From NCBI RefSeq assembly GCF_027942865.1, contig NC_134525.1, positions 23,311,657-23,375,656 on the forward strand: a DNA stretch of 64,000 nucleotides, written 5' to 3'. How positions within the stretch are numbered: the first letter of the stretch is position 1; each line of letters begins with the position of its first letter. Made by a program: the position numbers and the translations under genes. The notes under the pieces were generated by a model that was given only the letters and a program-made list of their open reading frames with translations, was not told the origin of the DNA and did no database searches. The stretch is from Odontesthes bonariensis. Its lineage: Eukaryota; Chordata; Actinopteri; Atheriniformes; Atherinopsidae. Shown in pieces: positions 40,701-52,286 of this stretch.

Positions 40701-43700
40701 GGTTCAGTCCAGTCTGCCAAACCTGCTGAAGGTGGTTACAAAGCCAGTAGTACAGGGGCTGTACACTAATGGGGGTACATATTACTAACAGATGGTCTGG
40801 GTGGTGGCATGTGGTGACGGTATCCCTCAGGGGGGAAAAAAAAACGAGACGGGGGTTCCAGAGTTGACTTCATGGTTGTTTCCTCTACTCTCTTTTTGTT
40901 GTTGTTCAATTCTTCTGTCTTGAACCCTCAGCAAAAAAACTGCAACACAACGGAGCATCCTGTGTTATATGCTGTGAACTGAAGCTGTAAGTGTGTGTCC
41001 AACAACCTCCAGCCCCCATAGAGATGCATGTAACACAGGAACGTAGGATTGTCCTTTTATGGCTACTTTGTGGAGTGGCTTTTTTTCTCTTAGTAGCAGC
41101 TGATAAGAGTTTCGCTAAGCTCTCAAAACCCTTAGTTAGTTTTTCTTGTTCTACCAAATTTGGCAAACATCGTTATGACAGGCTTGAGGATGGCTGGAGG
41201 ATGTTTTATAGGGCGTTGTTGATTTGCATGCACGCCATTTCTCAAAGAAAATTCTGAGGTTTTTGTATAACATGGTGGAAGGATGGCGTGTGACTTCATA
41301 TTCTGTTAATGTTTATGGGAACTCTGATCAGCCTTTGGGATGTGGGTTCTTTTATTTAAGGTGTAAAGGGTTAGGGTTTTTCTCTGTGTCCTGCTTTTTA
41401 GTTGATGTGTTCCTATTTAATCCCACTGTTATGCAGCACATGATGTGCTAAGTGATGAGGAAAAACTCAAGTTTCAGATTTATTCACATTAATTTTTAAA
41501 AAGGTTGGGATGCTGTATACAATGTAAATGGAAAAAAATTCAGGGATTTGCAGTTCTCATAAATCATTATGAACAGTAAATAAAAGGAGACATATTAAAA
41601 TGTCAAAAGTAGGACGTTTTACTATGTCATTGAAAAGTCTCAATAAGATTGTCAAAAAAAGAAGGAATGAAAATTAAATTGTACTAAAATGAAGCAGCTG
41701 GAGGAACTTGTTGCCATTAATTTAGTTGGTTAGTTCAGTAGCATGATTGGAAATAAAAAGAGCACCTAAGAGAGGTAGAGTCTATAGGATGTAAAGATGA
41801 GCAGAGGTTCAGCAATCTGCAAAAATCTTCTACCACAAATTAGGCAGCAATTTCAGAATAATGTTCCTCAGTGTGAAATTGCAAATAATATGAATATTTT
41901 ATCTTCTGTAGTACATAATGTCATTGCAAAGTGGAAAACTTTTTTCTATGGTCAGACAAATCAAAATGTAAAACAAATTACAATCCAGCTTGTTATCAGC
42001 AGTCTCTTTAAAAGCCTGCATCTCTGACGGTATGGGAGTGCATTAGTGCCTGTGGACCTGGCAACTTGCACATGTGGAAAGGCTCCATCAATCCTGAAAG
42101 GGACATAAAGGTTTTAAATCAATACTTCCATCTAGCTTGTGCATTTTTCAGGGAAGGCCTTGTATATTTCAGCAAGACGATGCTAAACTAAATACTGCAT
42201 CGATTACAACAGCAAGTCCAGGTTTCTAGAATCCTCTATCAGCCCAAAGGTCCTCTTTTAACCTTTTTTGATATGTTTATTTTTATGTTCTATTGTAAAT
42301 AGGTTTATGAGACTTTGTTATTTACAATTTACACGGCATCCCAACTTTTTTTTTTTTAAGTGGGTTTGTAAGCAATTTGTTGAAAATCCAAACATTGTGC
42401 TATGTTGTTCTATGCAGTATGGCAGTTCTATTTGAATACCCACATTTTAGAGGCCTTACCATTCATAATTTTCCCATCATGACAAACTTATACAAATGGA
42501 GTAACATACAAGTAAATAAATCTGCGTTTAAATGTAAACCTATTTCAGGTCATCGAGCATGACTGATATACTATTTGTAGTTCTTTACGGCTCTTTATTT
42601 TGTCCACAGTGCCTGAAGACACAGGATTGTCAGGATGAGATCCACACCAGCTTCGCCCAGCTGCTGAGCGAGCTCAAAAAGTCGGACGCTCCGTATGCTT
42701 TGAGTGTCGCCAACAGATTGTACGGAGAGCAGTCTTACCAGTTTGTTGAGGTGTGTGTGTGTGTTCTTTTTCACTATGTGTTTATGGAGTTTCTCGAGCG
42801 GGTGTGGTTGTTTTTGAATAAATGAGAGGCGCTCAGAGGGATGATAAAGCTCTGTGAGATATAATTATAATGAGGGACAAGTAGTGAATGACAAAATACA
42901 GTTCTGGCTGTGACGAGGTTTTGCTTGGGCAACCAATTTCTGTAAATGTTTTGTTTACTGGTTTCAGGATTTCCTAGGAAAGACCAAAAAGCACTATGAT
43001 GCTGAGCTGGAGTCTGTGGACTTCGTCAAGAGCTCCGAAGCAGTTAGGGTTAACATCAACAGCTGGGTGGAGACGCGGACACAAGGTGGATGCCACACAC
43101 AAGCTTATAGACTAACTCATCAGTTTCTCATTGAGGCTGAAAAATGTCACCATTAAATAAAAAGCAGGAAATGCACGACTGCCTCAGTTTTTCTGCGTGT
43201 CTCCATTAGTTTTGCATGTGAATTCGCTTCATGTTTGTATCAATGTTGCTCATTAGGTAAAATTAAGGATGTGTTGCCCAGTGGTGTGGTGGATGCCATG
43301 ACCAGGCTGGTGCTGGTCAACGCCATCTACTTCAAAGGCAACTGGAACAAGCAGTTTAAGGAGAGTGCCACACGCGACGCTCAGTTCAGGCTCAGCAAGG
43401 TAATTCCCTTTGCTGATAAAAGCTTTTTTTTCCTGCTTCTCAAACAATATGACAATTGGCACGCAAGAGGTAGTGGGATACTATTGCCAAATTCATGTTA
43501 GTCAAAATTTCAGAATTCTTTTTCACTTCTTTGGACAATCTCTGAAGATTGGGGGGAAAAAAACAACAACAAAAAAAGTTTTATCATGTTGCATTTCTCT
43601 TTGCTTACAGAATAACGCTAAGCCGGTGAAAATGATGCACCAGAAGAGCAAGTTCCCTTTAACCTACATCCCTGAAGCCAGCTGCCAGGTAGTTTGGTTC

Positions 43701-44528
43701 ATGTGGGGTTAAACCAGCGGTGCGACGCCTGTAGATATAAAACTTTTATTAAAATGACTTCAACTGTAATATTTTTACCATCTGTTTGACAGATTCTAGA
43801 ACTGCCTTACAAAGGAAAGGAGCTGAGCATGATCATCTTTCTACCCAATGACATAGAGGACGGTACAACAGGTCTGGAGAAGGTAGGACATGAGCATGTT
43901 TGAACACGTAAAGAAACCTGCGAGACGCGCACAAAGTAGGGACTGATTTGATATCCACCCTCAGCTGGAGAAAGAGCTGACGTATGAGAACTTTGTGGAG
44001 TGGACTCGTCCAGACATGATGGATGACGTCGAGGTCCAGGTGGGCCTGCCCCGGTTCAAGATGGAGGAGAAATATGACATGAAGGGGGTCCTGGTCAGCA
44101 TGGGCATGATGGATGCCTTCGACATTGGAAAGAGTGATTTCTCTGGTAGGAAATGTTCCTGAATGATATCAGATATATTCATAACCCTGTAAGGAACGGG
44201 TACCCCGAAGGTACCTGAGGTTTTCATCAGTGCGCTCCTCAGTAAATACTTGTCAGGGGCTGTAATGTTTAAAGATATTCCCTCCTTCTCCTTTGTGACA
44301 GGCATGTCTCCCGGCAATGACCTGGTGCTGTCAGAAGTCTTCCACAAGGCATTCGTGGAAGTCAACGAGGAGGGAACCGAGGCTGCTGCCGCCACTGCTG
44401 CCGTCATGATGCTGCGCTGTGCCTTACGTCCAGCCAGTTTCGTTGCAGATCACCCTTTCCTCTTCTTCATCAGACACAACCCTTCCAGGAGCGTCCTCTT
44501 TGCTGGCCGTTACTGCTCCCCCGAGTGA
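37704..44528 (+). CDS. serpinb1l: Serpin clade B (serpinb1-like), copy 2, 419 aa
   Basis: Same family as copy 1. Coding exons: 37,704-37,880; 40,627-40,731; 42,610-42,750; 42,968-43,085; 43,257-43,399; 43,611-43,688; 43,793-43,882; 43,965-44,145; 44,302-44,528, GT-AG and phases consistent. The second exon (35 residues, [20 protein letters not shown], then a Met/Gln-rich run) lengthens the C-D inter-helical loop, as in many fish serpinb1-like proteins and the long-loop clade B members. The reactive loop is [20 protein letters not shown]: with hinge Gly as P15, P1 is Arg and P1' Cys, predicting a trypsin-like protease target, unlike the Cys P1 of mammalian SERPINB1. The hinge is Ala-rich and fits an inhibitory serpin. 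No signal peptide. A TATA promoter and a 5' non-coding exon lie upstream. Confidence 0.95.
38110..40626 (+). other. Intron of serpin copy 2, copy-specific part
   Basis: No other gene seen. T-rich run near 38,348-38,380. A reverse-oriented tRNA-SINE-like segment lies at about 40,060-40,200. Confidence 0.5.
40060..40200 (-). mobile_element. tRNA-SINE-like segment
   Basis: On the minus strand, ggcaccacatagctcaactggttaag resembles a tRNA A box with 5' head, followed by a weaker B-box-like ggtttggctcc. Degenerate; the call is tentative. Confidence 0.35.
41495..42358 (+). mobile_element. Degenerate Tc1-like element
   Basis: The left text aaggttgggatgctgtatac and right text cacggcatcccaacttttt are inverted. 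The interior reads [20 protein letters not shown] with a helix-turn-helix-like stretch, and further on [13 protein letters not shown], a decayed version of the Tc1 Q-Q-D-x-A motif. Many stops. Lies in the intron between the extra exon and the next exon of serpin copy 2. Confidence 0.65.
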
Positions 44529-44628
44529 GCGCTGCATCACTTAGATCAGCGTGTCTCAGCTGGAGGGAGGTTACAATACAACTAAACAGCTTTAGTGTCA
44601 CATTTTATTTTGGATCAGTTGGAAAGTG

Positions 44629-44980
44629 TTGAGAATAATCGCTCTAGAGACTTCCTGCCGATCACACATCGAGTTCCCATCCTTCATTTTCAGCTCCAGC
44701 GTGATGTTTTAAAACTATGGTGTGAAACTGTGGCTTCGTGTTTACGTCACATCTCACACGAGTGGTTCAGAGTTTATCCTCTGCCTCGCCGAAGGTTCAA
44801 TTCTTGCACCGTTTTAACTTAATCTCCTCCTTAGTTTTTATCCATGACCTTATGGCCCTATTTGCTGCAGCCTAATTTCCTAGACTAGTTTGTCTAATTT
44901 TATACCTTGTTAAAGATTTTGCCTTAAAAATTGTGCCTTTGTCAGCTGGCAGCACAGACATCAGCTTTGCAATTTATGAT
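44629..44980. repeat. 352-bp block present only after serpin copy 2
   Basis: In copy 1 ttggaaagtgt runs straight into acacgacattc. In copy 2 these are separated by about 352 bp. Either an insertion here or a deletion in copy 1; no clear terminal repeats were seen. Confidence 0.6.
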
Positions 44981-45430
44981 ACACGACATTCAATTACATC
45001 TGTTTCCACTTTTCATGAACCAAAGAGAAGATTGTAACTAAGTGACAGACATTATGTAAAGTGCAGTTATATGTAAGTGTGCATTTAATATAGACCAAAA
45101 AAGGACAAGAGCTTACATGAAGGTTTGCTGGCATTGGGTCCGTGTCATTTACATGTGTCCCTACGCTTATACATGTGGAATTAAAGTGTGTGGTTTGAAA
45201 ACATTTTGTCGGGTTTTTTTGTTTGTTTTTTAAAATGCCTTTTTACTGTGATTTTCCTTTAAGTGTGATAAGATGGAGGTCAGTGAGAAACATGTCATTC
45301 AGTCATTATTAGGTTGTTCTATTGTTATTTAGATGTAGAGCTAAACCTAATACTTTAATCCGTTTGGTATTTAAGAGACTGAATATATAACAGTAACTAC
45401 TTTATAGATTCCTAATTCCACAGGCTGTGG

Positions 45431-45625
45431 AAATAGATGGCTCCCATATTGACTATTGCACATGGAAATAAATGTACTCCCAGATAGCTCAAGAGGAAAT
45501 GGGGGGGGACGAGAAATGATAATAATCAAATAGATGGCTCCCATATTGAATATTGCACATGGAAATAAATGTACTCCCAGATAGCACAAGAGGAAATGGG
45601 GGGGGGACGAGAAATGATAATAATC
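45431..45625. repeat. 97-bp tandem duplication
   Basis: Two head-to-tail copies (45,431-45,527 and 45,528-45,625) of a unit containing tggctcccatatt and gaggaaatggggggg. Copy 1 of the serpin duplication has a single unit near 32,845-32,940. Confidence 0.85.
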
Positions 45626-45680
45626 ATGCAGATCTTATCTTCAATAAGCTTCCAACTGTATTGGTATAATAACAACCTTA

Positions 45681-46600
45681 ATCAACAGTTAAAACGATTG
45701 AATGACAAGACTGGAGATGTGTCAGAACAATACAAAATATGGACAGCCATATTTGAAATATGCAGCCATAAATTGAAATGCAGTATACACGGCAAAACCA
45801 TAGTTTATACAACTCTAAGAAACCTGAAAGAGAACATTTGGTAAGGTTGTCTTTACGACCCCACGCAGCCTTAACCCTCTTGGACGAGTTTTCATGTAAA
45901 TACTTGGGTCTGGTGCCCTTTTCTTGTATTCTCTGTCGAGATGATCTCACTCTGCTTCAATCATGGGGAAGTCTCAGAAGGATTCATCACTCCATAAGAT
46001 TTTCAGTCCAGTTCTTTATTTAGCCATACCTCAGCATTTTCATCCTGTTTTCCACCATTCAACTGAGACCATTTCTGATGAGGCTTTATTAGAAAACAGC
46101 GGATCGGGCGAAGGACCCACTGCATCTCTCAGGTCCTCTGGCATCGCCTTAAAATAATGTCCCTCTGTTGTAGACAGTGTTTGTTTTAGCCCTGCCACTT
46201 CTTTTGTCCTCCACTTGTCCAATTTCCTCAAATTTCTTGAGGGAATCCCCTTGTTGGTCCAAAAAATACCATTTTATGCCTGTCAAACTGGGTTATCTTC
46301 TGCATTTTTTGCCATTGGCAATTATCAAAGTGGTTACAAATTATGTGTCTTTGCAACAGGCTGCAAGGTGCGTATACCCCGACTTAGATTCGGTTCTTTG
46401 CTAAGTTGTCTTTGTTGACATAAAACTGGTTTACCCTATTGAATCAGGTGACTTGGTATAAAAAATAAAATGTCTTAAATTGTGAGATGAGGACTGCACT
46501 GTGCAAAATATTCAAAGACCTTCAGAAAACATTGAGAACTAACAAGTTTTAGACTCTCAAAAATGAGAAGAGAAGGACATTGTAAGTTAAGAATTAATGA
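45681..46600. repeat. Probable decayed Tc1-like repeat, minus orientation
   Basis: Text such as cactccataagattttcagtccag and the following decayed frames resembles old fish Tc1-type repeats, but no intact motif or termini were found. Confidence 0.3.
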
Positions 46601-47095
46601 ATGAGCAGCATGAGGAGGCAGTCAGCATAAGAAATACTCCTTAAAGGTGGAGCATAGTTGGTCAGGGCGAACAGCAACAGGAGTGTAGAAGAGCATTCTT
46701 GACTGTGGTTGTAATGAATGAGGCAGGCGATATTTCATCAGCCGTGAGAACAGCACAGAGGAAAACAGTGTGGACGCTGTAGTAAGTAAGACACACCAGA
46801 AGATGGCGACGGTGACACACTTTAGAATGCAGGCTGTCTTCCAACCCCAGTCACGAAGAAGAAGTTCACTTCCGGATGACTTCCGTGTTTATATTTTCGA
46901 AGTCTGGACATTCATCAACGGTTGTGAACAACTCATACAGGTCATTTTGCTCTATAATTTCACACGCTCAAGGAAAGCGGAGATGACCCCGGAGAAACGA
47001 GCAGCGCGACAAATGTGTCCCATCGCGAGAGATTAGCGAAAACCTACGTTCAGTTGGTCTTACCTGCTTTTCTGGTTCATCTTGCATGGTTGGAG

Positions 47096-50000
47096 ATGGA
47101 GAGGCTTCTTTCCAAGCTCACAGAAAAGCACGTCCTTTTCACGGCTTCCTTTCTTGTACGACTGGCTTTGGTCGCTTATGGGGACTATCAGGACAGGACC
47201 ATGGCGGTGAAGTACACTGACATTGACTACCATGTGTTCACAGATGCTGCGAGGTTTATAACGGAGGTAACACGAGAGCTAACTGTCCCTGCTAACATAC
47301 AGGGGAAATTATTAAAACGTTAAGAGGGAGGGGGTAGAAGAGAGAGTATAAGCTCTTGTTTAGTAAACATTTGAGTTATTTATGTGGTAAGCTCGTAGTA
47401 ATGAGTGGTGTGAGTGGCATTGCAAGTCTTAGAACTTTTGTTTCTGCTTCGCCTCGTTAACGTAATGACGTTTCCAAACTTTCCAACTAAAACATTGATT
47501 ACGGTTGGAAACATGACTTTTTTCTTTTGGTTAGATACAGAAGAGATACTAGATAGATACTAGAAGAGTAAGGTTTATGAACAGACATACCCTAAACAGT
47601 ATTACAGGTCATGTCGGTGAGCAGTACTTTGCAACATTTTTGTTGGATGGCTTATGTAGGCTTCTTCACCCTGATTTCACCCTGGTTTCTTGAATATTGG
47701 ACATTTCTTAACAGGGTGAGTCTCCATACAACAGGTCAACCTACCGCTACACTCCTCTTCTGGCCTGGCTTCTCACCCCAAACATCTATCTCGGCATGGT
47801 GTTTGGCAAGATCCTGTTCATCGTCTGCGATGTGCTGTCAGGACTGCTCATCTACCGAATCCTCTGCCTCCAAGGCCTAAGCTGCGAGGTTTGTCCATCC
47901 GATCAAGATCTGCTTATTCGTTTTTCTTATGACAAGAGTCGTGGTCTGGAACTCGGAGGCTTTATGCTCATGCACGTGTGAACAGATTTGGGCTGTTGTT
48001 TGCATTTATGTTCAGACAGCACGCCGTGTTTGTTCTTTGTGGCTTCTCAACCCGCTGCCCATGGGAGTGTCAAGCCGAGGGAATGCTGAGTCAATCCTGG
48101 CAGCTTTGGTACTGGGGACATTACTCTGTATGGAAGGTAAGAGTGTCGCTTGTGCCTGTGGAACTATGAGTTGAATACATGCCAATTCTATCATGTAATA
48201 TAGATATATAGCTTCTGTGAAATTCCTTTTTTTTATTTTTTTATTGTATTTATTTCTCTTCCAGCCGGGCTTCTGATGTGGGCAGCTGTGCTCTACGGCT
48301 TGTCTGTTCATATGAAAATCTACCCCATCACATATGCCCTCCCCATTGCTCTGGTCCTGCGTACAGCAGAGGCGAGAACAGAGGAAACCAAAAGCACCTG
48401 GACGTGGAGGAAGCCTGCTGTATTTATTGGAAGTTTCATCAACCGGAAGCTGATTCTCTTTGCAAGTGTATCCGGAGGAGTTTTTGTTACCCTCACAGCA
48501 ATTTTCTATTACATGTGAGATGAATTCACAAACTACATTATGTACTATGTATTGTCCAGACCAGTACACTAACTGTACATGGAAATAAATCAATAAATCA
48601 AATTAACGCAACCCCTTTGCTGTAAATCCAGGTATGGTTGGCAGTTTCTTCATGAGACATACCTGTACCATGTGACCAGAAGGGACATCAGACACAACTT
48701 CTCTCCATACTTCTACATGCTCTACCTTACTGCAGGTATTTGTTTCTCTCCAGCCATTCAATGAGACTCGAACAAAGACCAGCACAGAACACTAGATCGT
48801 GTGCAGATGTTACTTTGCTGATGATCCACTTGCAGTGAAGTTCATGTTAAATCCGTGACATATCAGGAAGAATGTTTTCTTTTTCCCTCTATCGGACAGT
48901 AAACACACGGGAAGTGATTCAGTTCTCTGTGCTTGACGCACCTCTTGTGTTCTTTCAGACAGCAGGTGGAACCAGGGCCTCGGCCTGGCAGCATTCCTGC
49001 CTCAGCTCATCCTGCTGTTGGTGGCATCGTGGGCTTTTCACCGGGACCTGGCCTTCGCCTGCTTCCTACATACAGCTATATTTGTCTCCTTCAACAAAGT
49101 CTGCACCTCACAGGTACACGAACCACCAGCAAGAAGGAGCCGTCTCAAGCCCTTTTCACACACGTAACATTAATGGCTTCATCAGTCTGTTAAAGTGAAG
49201 ACGCAAAGAGCCACTGTGAGCGAGCGATATTTGCGATTAGCCCATGGTTGGACAGTGCATGAACTGCATAGGCTATGGTTATACCAAAACATTTGTTTCA
49301 CAGTTGTTAACGTTACATCATACTGAGAGGTTGTTTGAAACAAAGCGATGGTGGATGAAAGCAGCTGCAAATATGACTCTTCCACATGTTTAAGCCGTCG
49401 AACGGTCAGTATTACGCTGGTTAGGGTTACATAGCACTACAGTAACTACGTAGCTGTTATCAACTGGAGGAAAACAGAACCTTTTTTTTTTTCACCTGAG
49501 GACCCCTCGTCTATGCCGTCACAGCAGGTTGTCAGAAGGAAGGCTGCATCATCACATACGTCTCTGTAAGTCTTTCTATAGTTACAGAAGGTGTTGGGTG
49601 GGAGCAGTTGAAATACTGTTAGAGGGTCAGATAGAAGGAGGATTTAGATTTTTCTAAATGATGAGAAAAACAACTTTGCTGCAGCTTTTCACTGTGTATA
49701 AAACCACAGTTGGGGAAGGTGTGAATAGTGTCTGTCATTTATTTAATATCACAATCAATTGGCTTCCTCTGAACAGCTGATCACGTGTCAGATGTGTGCC
49801 TCTCCGTTAATGTGACTACAGCAGTTTGCGCTCGTGCCATATTGTGATATGCATACGTTACTATGTCCCACTCAATGAGACTCCAATCTCAAAATGTGAT
49901 GGAAAAGCACCAAGAGTGTTATTAACACATGAGACTGACACATCTTTTTGCCACCAGATAAAAGGAAAGCAGTGCCTGTGTGAAAGAGGCTTAAGTAGAG

Positions 50001-52286
50001 ATCATATGGCGCCTTGTCTCGTTAGATAAAGTTCTCACGAGAATAACACTAATTGTCCATTTTTCATTCTTTTGTTTCTCACTCTTGCCTGTGAGTCATC
50101 CCAAATTGATCCTAGAACTGAGACGAGCTGTGAAAGGAAAGTTGATTTTTTTTTCTCTTCTTTTTTTTTTTTTAAAATATGCTACAAGAGGAAGATGAAA
50201 GGAAGAGACAGAAACTAATTACCTGCTGTGTTGAGTCCTGACATGATCAACTGAAAGAAGAAGTGGAAAAAAGAAAGCGGTCATTGTTAGATTTAACAAT
50301 GTTGCTTGTTTTCTTTTTGCAGTACTTCCTGTGGTACCTGTGCTTACTTCCTCTGGTCATCCCACACCTCAGTCTTTCAGTAAAACAGGGCCTGGGCCTG
50401 CTGCTCCTCTGGTTTGCTGGGCAGGTGAGTCACTTTCACACACCATCAGGGGCTTATCGGGGGCCTTCTACACACGCATCTACTGGGATGACGTGAAGCA
50501 CAGCTCATTCTCTCCGTGCTCTGTGACGGTCGGCTATCTTCACACGGAGTTTGCTACTGCTACTTTTGTGCAACATGGCAATTTGTAAATGCGTAATAAC
50601 GAACCATGTTACCAGCAGCAGTAGCGAATTCCGTGTAAAGATGCTGCGGCGGCCCAGTAGACACGTGTGCAGAAAGCCCCCGATAATCCCCAATAACAAC
50701 AACACGGCAGCTATGAGCATTCATTAATTTATTCGTCTTAAAGTATTGGTGAAATAAAGACAGATAATGCCTTATTTAGAGGCTGTATTGTCTCTGCCCC
50801 GTTCACTCCCGTTATATGGATATACACGGATCTCATGTAATCTAAATAGCGTCCGAAGGACGCCGACTTACACCAAACTGTTATCGGTGAGTAGATGAAC
50901 GTATTTTATGCCAGAAATAAGGTCCAATTTTAAAAAAATCTAACTTCCCCTTTAACTCAGTCAGGGGTATCCCACGCTGAATACAAATTTAGATTGAATT
51001 ATTCTCCATCTCTTTGTGGGCAGTTAATGCCAATGATGGAGAAATCAGAAATATTACAGCCATGACAATTTCATTGGGGTATTTGCCAACCCAGACCCCA
51101 AATGTTATTTATTAGTTTGAAAAAGGACTAAAGATATCCAGCTCTTGTGTTTTTCTTCTTTTATATTAAACCTCTGAGGGGATAACTGTGTTGTTTAAAC
51201 TCACAGAAACTGGTCTGCGATGATGGCTACAGCAAGAAAATATCACCTTTTGCAAATAAACAAAAGAGCAAGTGTTCAAATATCCCATTATGACCTATAA
51301 TGTTGTTTGCAAACAATGTTGTTTTAATACATAAATCAAGAAAACTTCTTCCTAAATATTTTTGTGGCAAGAGTAATCTGCTTGTTAAAGGCTTGATTCC
51401 ACATAAAGACAAAAAAAACCCAGAATATTTATACAGTTTGCAAACGCAGTTGGAAAAACAGACTGACTGACTGCATTACTCACTTGCTATTGAATTTGCT
51501 AATGGAAGTTTCTTTCTCTGCAAAATTACAGCTTTACAGCATTTTAGAATAGTTAACCTTGGTCAAAACTTTAGATGAAATCGGAGTCCTTGACAGGGCA
51601 GGCATGGTGCTGTGGAGGTGTGGGCCGTCACCTCACAGCTAAAGAGTTCCTTTGAATCCCAGCTGAGGCCTTTCTGTGTACTTTGCGTGTTCTCCCCGTG
51701 CATGCGTGGTTCTCTCATGGTACTCCAGCTTCCTCCCACCGTTCAAAAAAAAGCTTCGTTGTCGGTCCATTTCCTCATGTTCAGTTTTCATCTTTCGAGG
51801 CTAATAATGAGAACTTTATGTTGGCAGCGTTTTACAGGTGTGTGTGTGTGTGTGTTCGTTAAGAAGTAGTTTTTGAGGTGTGTTGGGCACATGGTCCTGC
51901 TTAGCAAGCCAGCTGCCAGAGTTCAGTGGACATGTTTGGGGTTGAAAGCATTTTAATCTAAAGAGAGATTTAGCTACTTTTCTTGTTAGTGGTTTTAAAA
52001 TTGTGGCTCATCAGTGTATATATCATTACATAATCCCTTTAGTTCCCCAACTATCGATGGTCTATCAGTTTGTTTGTTTTTTACACCATTTTATGCAGCC
52101 TGTTTTCTTCATTCACAGGGCATCTGGTTGGCTCCAGCCTACTTCCTGGAGTTTAAAGGCCACAACACTTTCTTGCTGATTTGGCTCGCGGGATTGCTCT
52201 TCTTGGTCATCAACTGTTTCATCTTGATTCAGATCATAACCCATTACAAACCAACGCAAACTCCTCCGAGACGGAAGGCAGAGTGA
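47096..52286 (+). CDS. pigm: GPI mannosyltransferase 1 catalytic subunit (PIG-M), 414 aa
   Basis: Transfers the first mannose from dolichol-phosphate-mannose to glucosaminyl-phosphatidylinositol in the ER lumen during GPI-anchor synthesis; PIG-X is the known partner. Coding exons: 47,096-47,266; 47,715-47,888; 48,016-48,136; 48,265-48,514; 48,632-48,735; 48,959-49,113; 50,323-50,424; 52,119-52,286, with GT-AG sites and consistent phases. The catalytic DxD motif is YTDIDYHVF (DID at about residues 42-44). Other family landmarks are [83 protein letters not shown] and [12 protein letters not shown]. Multi-pass membrane protein. The ATG at 47,096 gives an N-terminus like the human protein; an in-frame ATG at 47,015 would add 27 residues and is less likely. 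The human gene is intronless. Confidence 0.96.
50451..50692. mobile_element. Foldback element in PIGM intron 7
   Basis: The left arm ggcttatcgggggccttctacacacgcatctactggg and the right arm cccagtagacacgtgtgcagaaagcccccgataatccc are inverted copies. The inner part is also partly self-complementary (cacggagtttgctactgct against agcagtagcgaattccgtg). No coding capacity. About 240 bp. Confidence 0.75.
51605..51745. repeat. Interspersed repeat fragment in PIGM intron 7
   Basis: ggtgctgtggaggtgtgg, cacctcacagct and tgtgtactttgcgtgttctccccg are words of a very common teleost repeat, also seen at 28,345. Family not named. Confidence 0.4.

Larger units (their letters stand above)
37494..45680 (+). repeat. 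Segmental duplication unit 2 (serpin copy 2)
   Basis: The partner of 27,721-32,990. Sequence identity by eye is very high in exons and most introns, indicating a recent duplication or gene conversion. The largest difference is in the intron after the first coding exon: homology stops at about 38,120 and resumes at about 42,368. Confidence 0.9.

Noticed and set aside
47015..47095. Earlier in-frame ATG of PIGM
   Set aside because: It would add 27 residues not matched by the human N-terminus; the ATG at 47,096 gives the expected start.
48012..48593. 193-codon minus-strand open frame within PIGM
   Set aside because: Antisense to PIGM exons 3 and 4, which match the family closely; no motif of its own.
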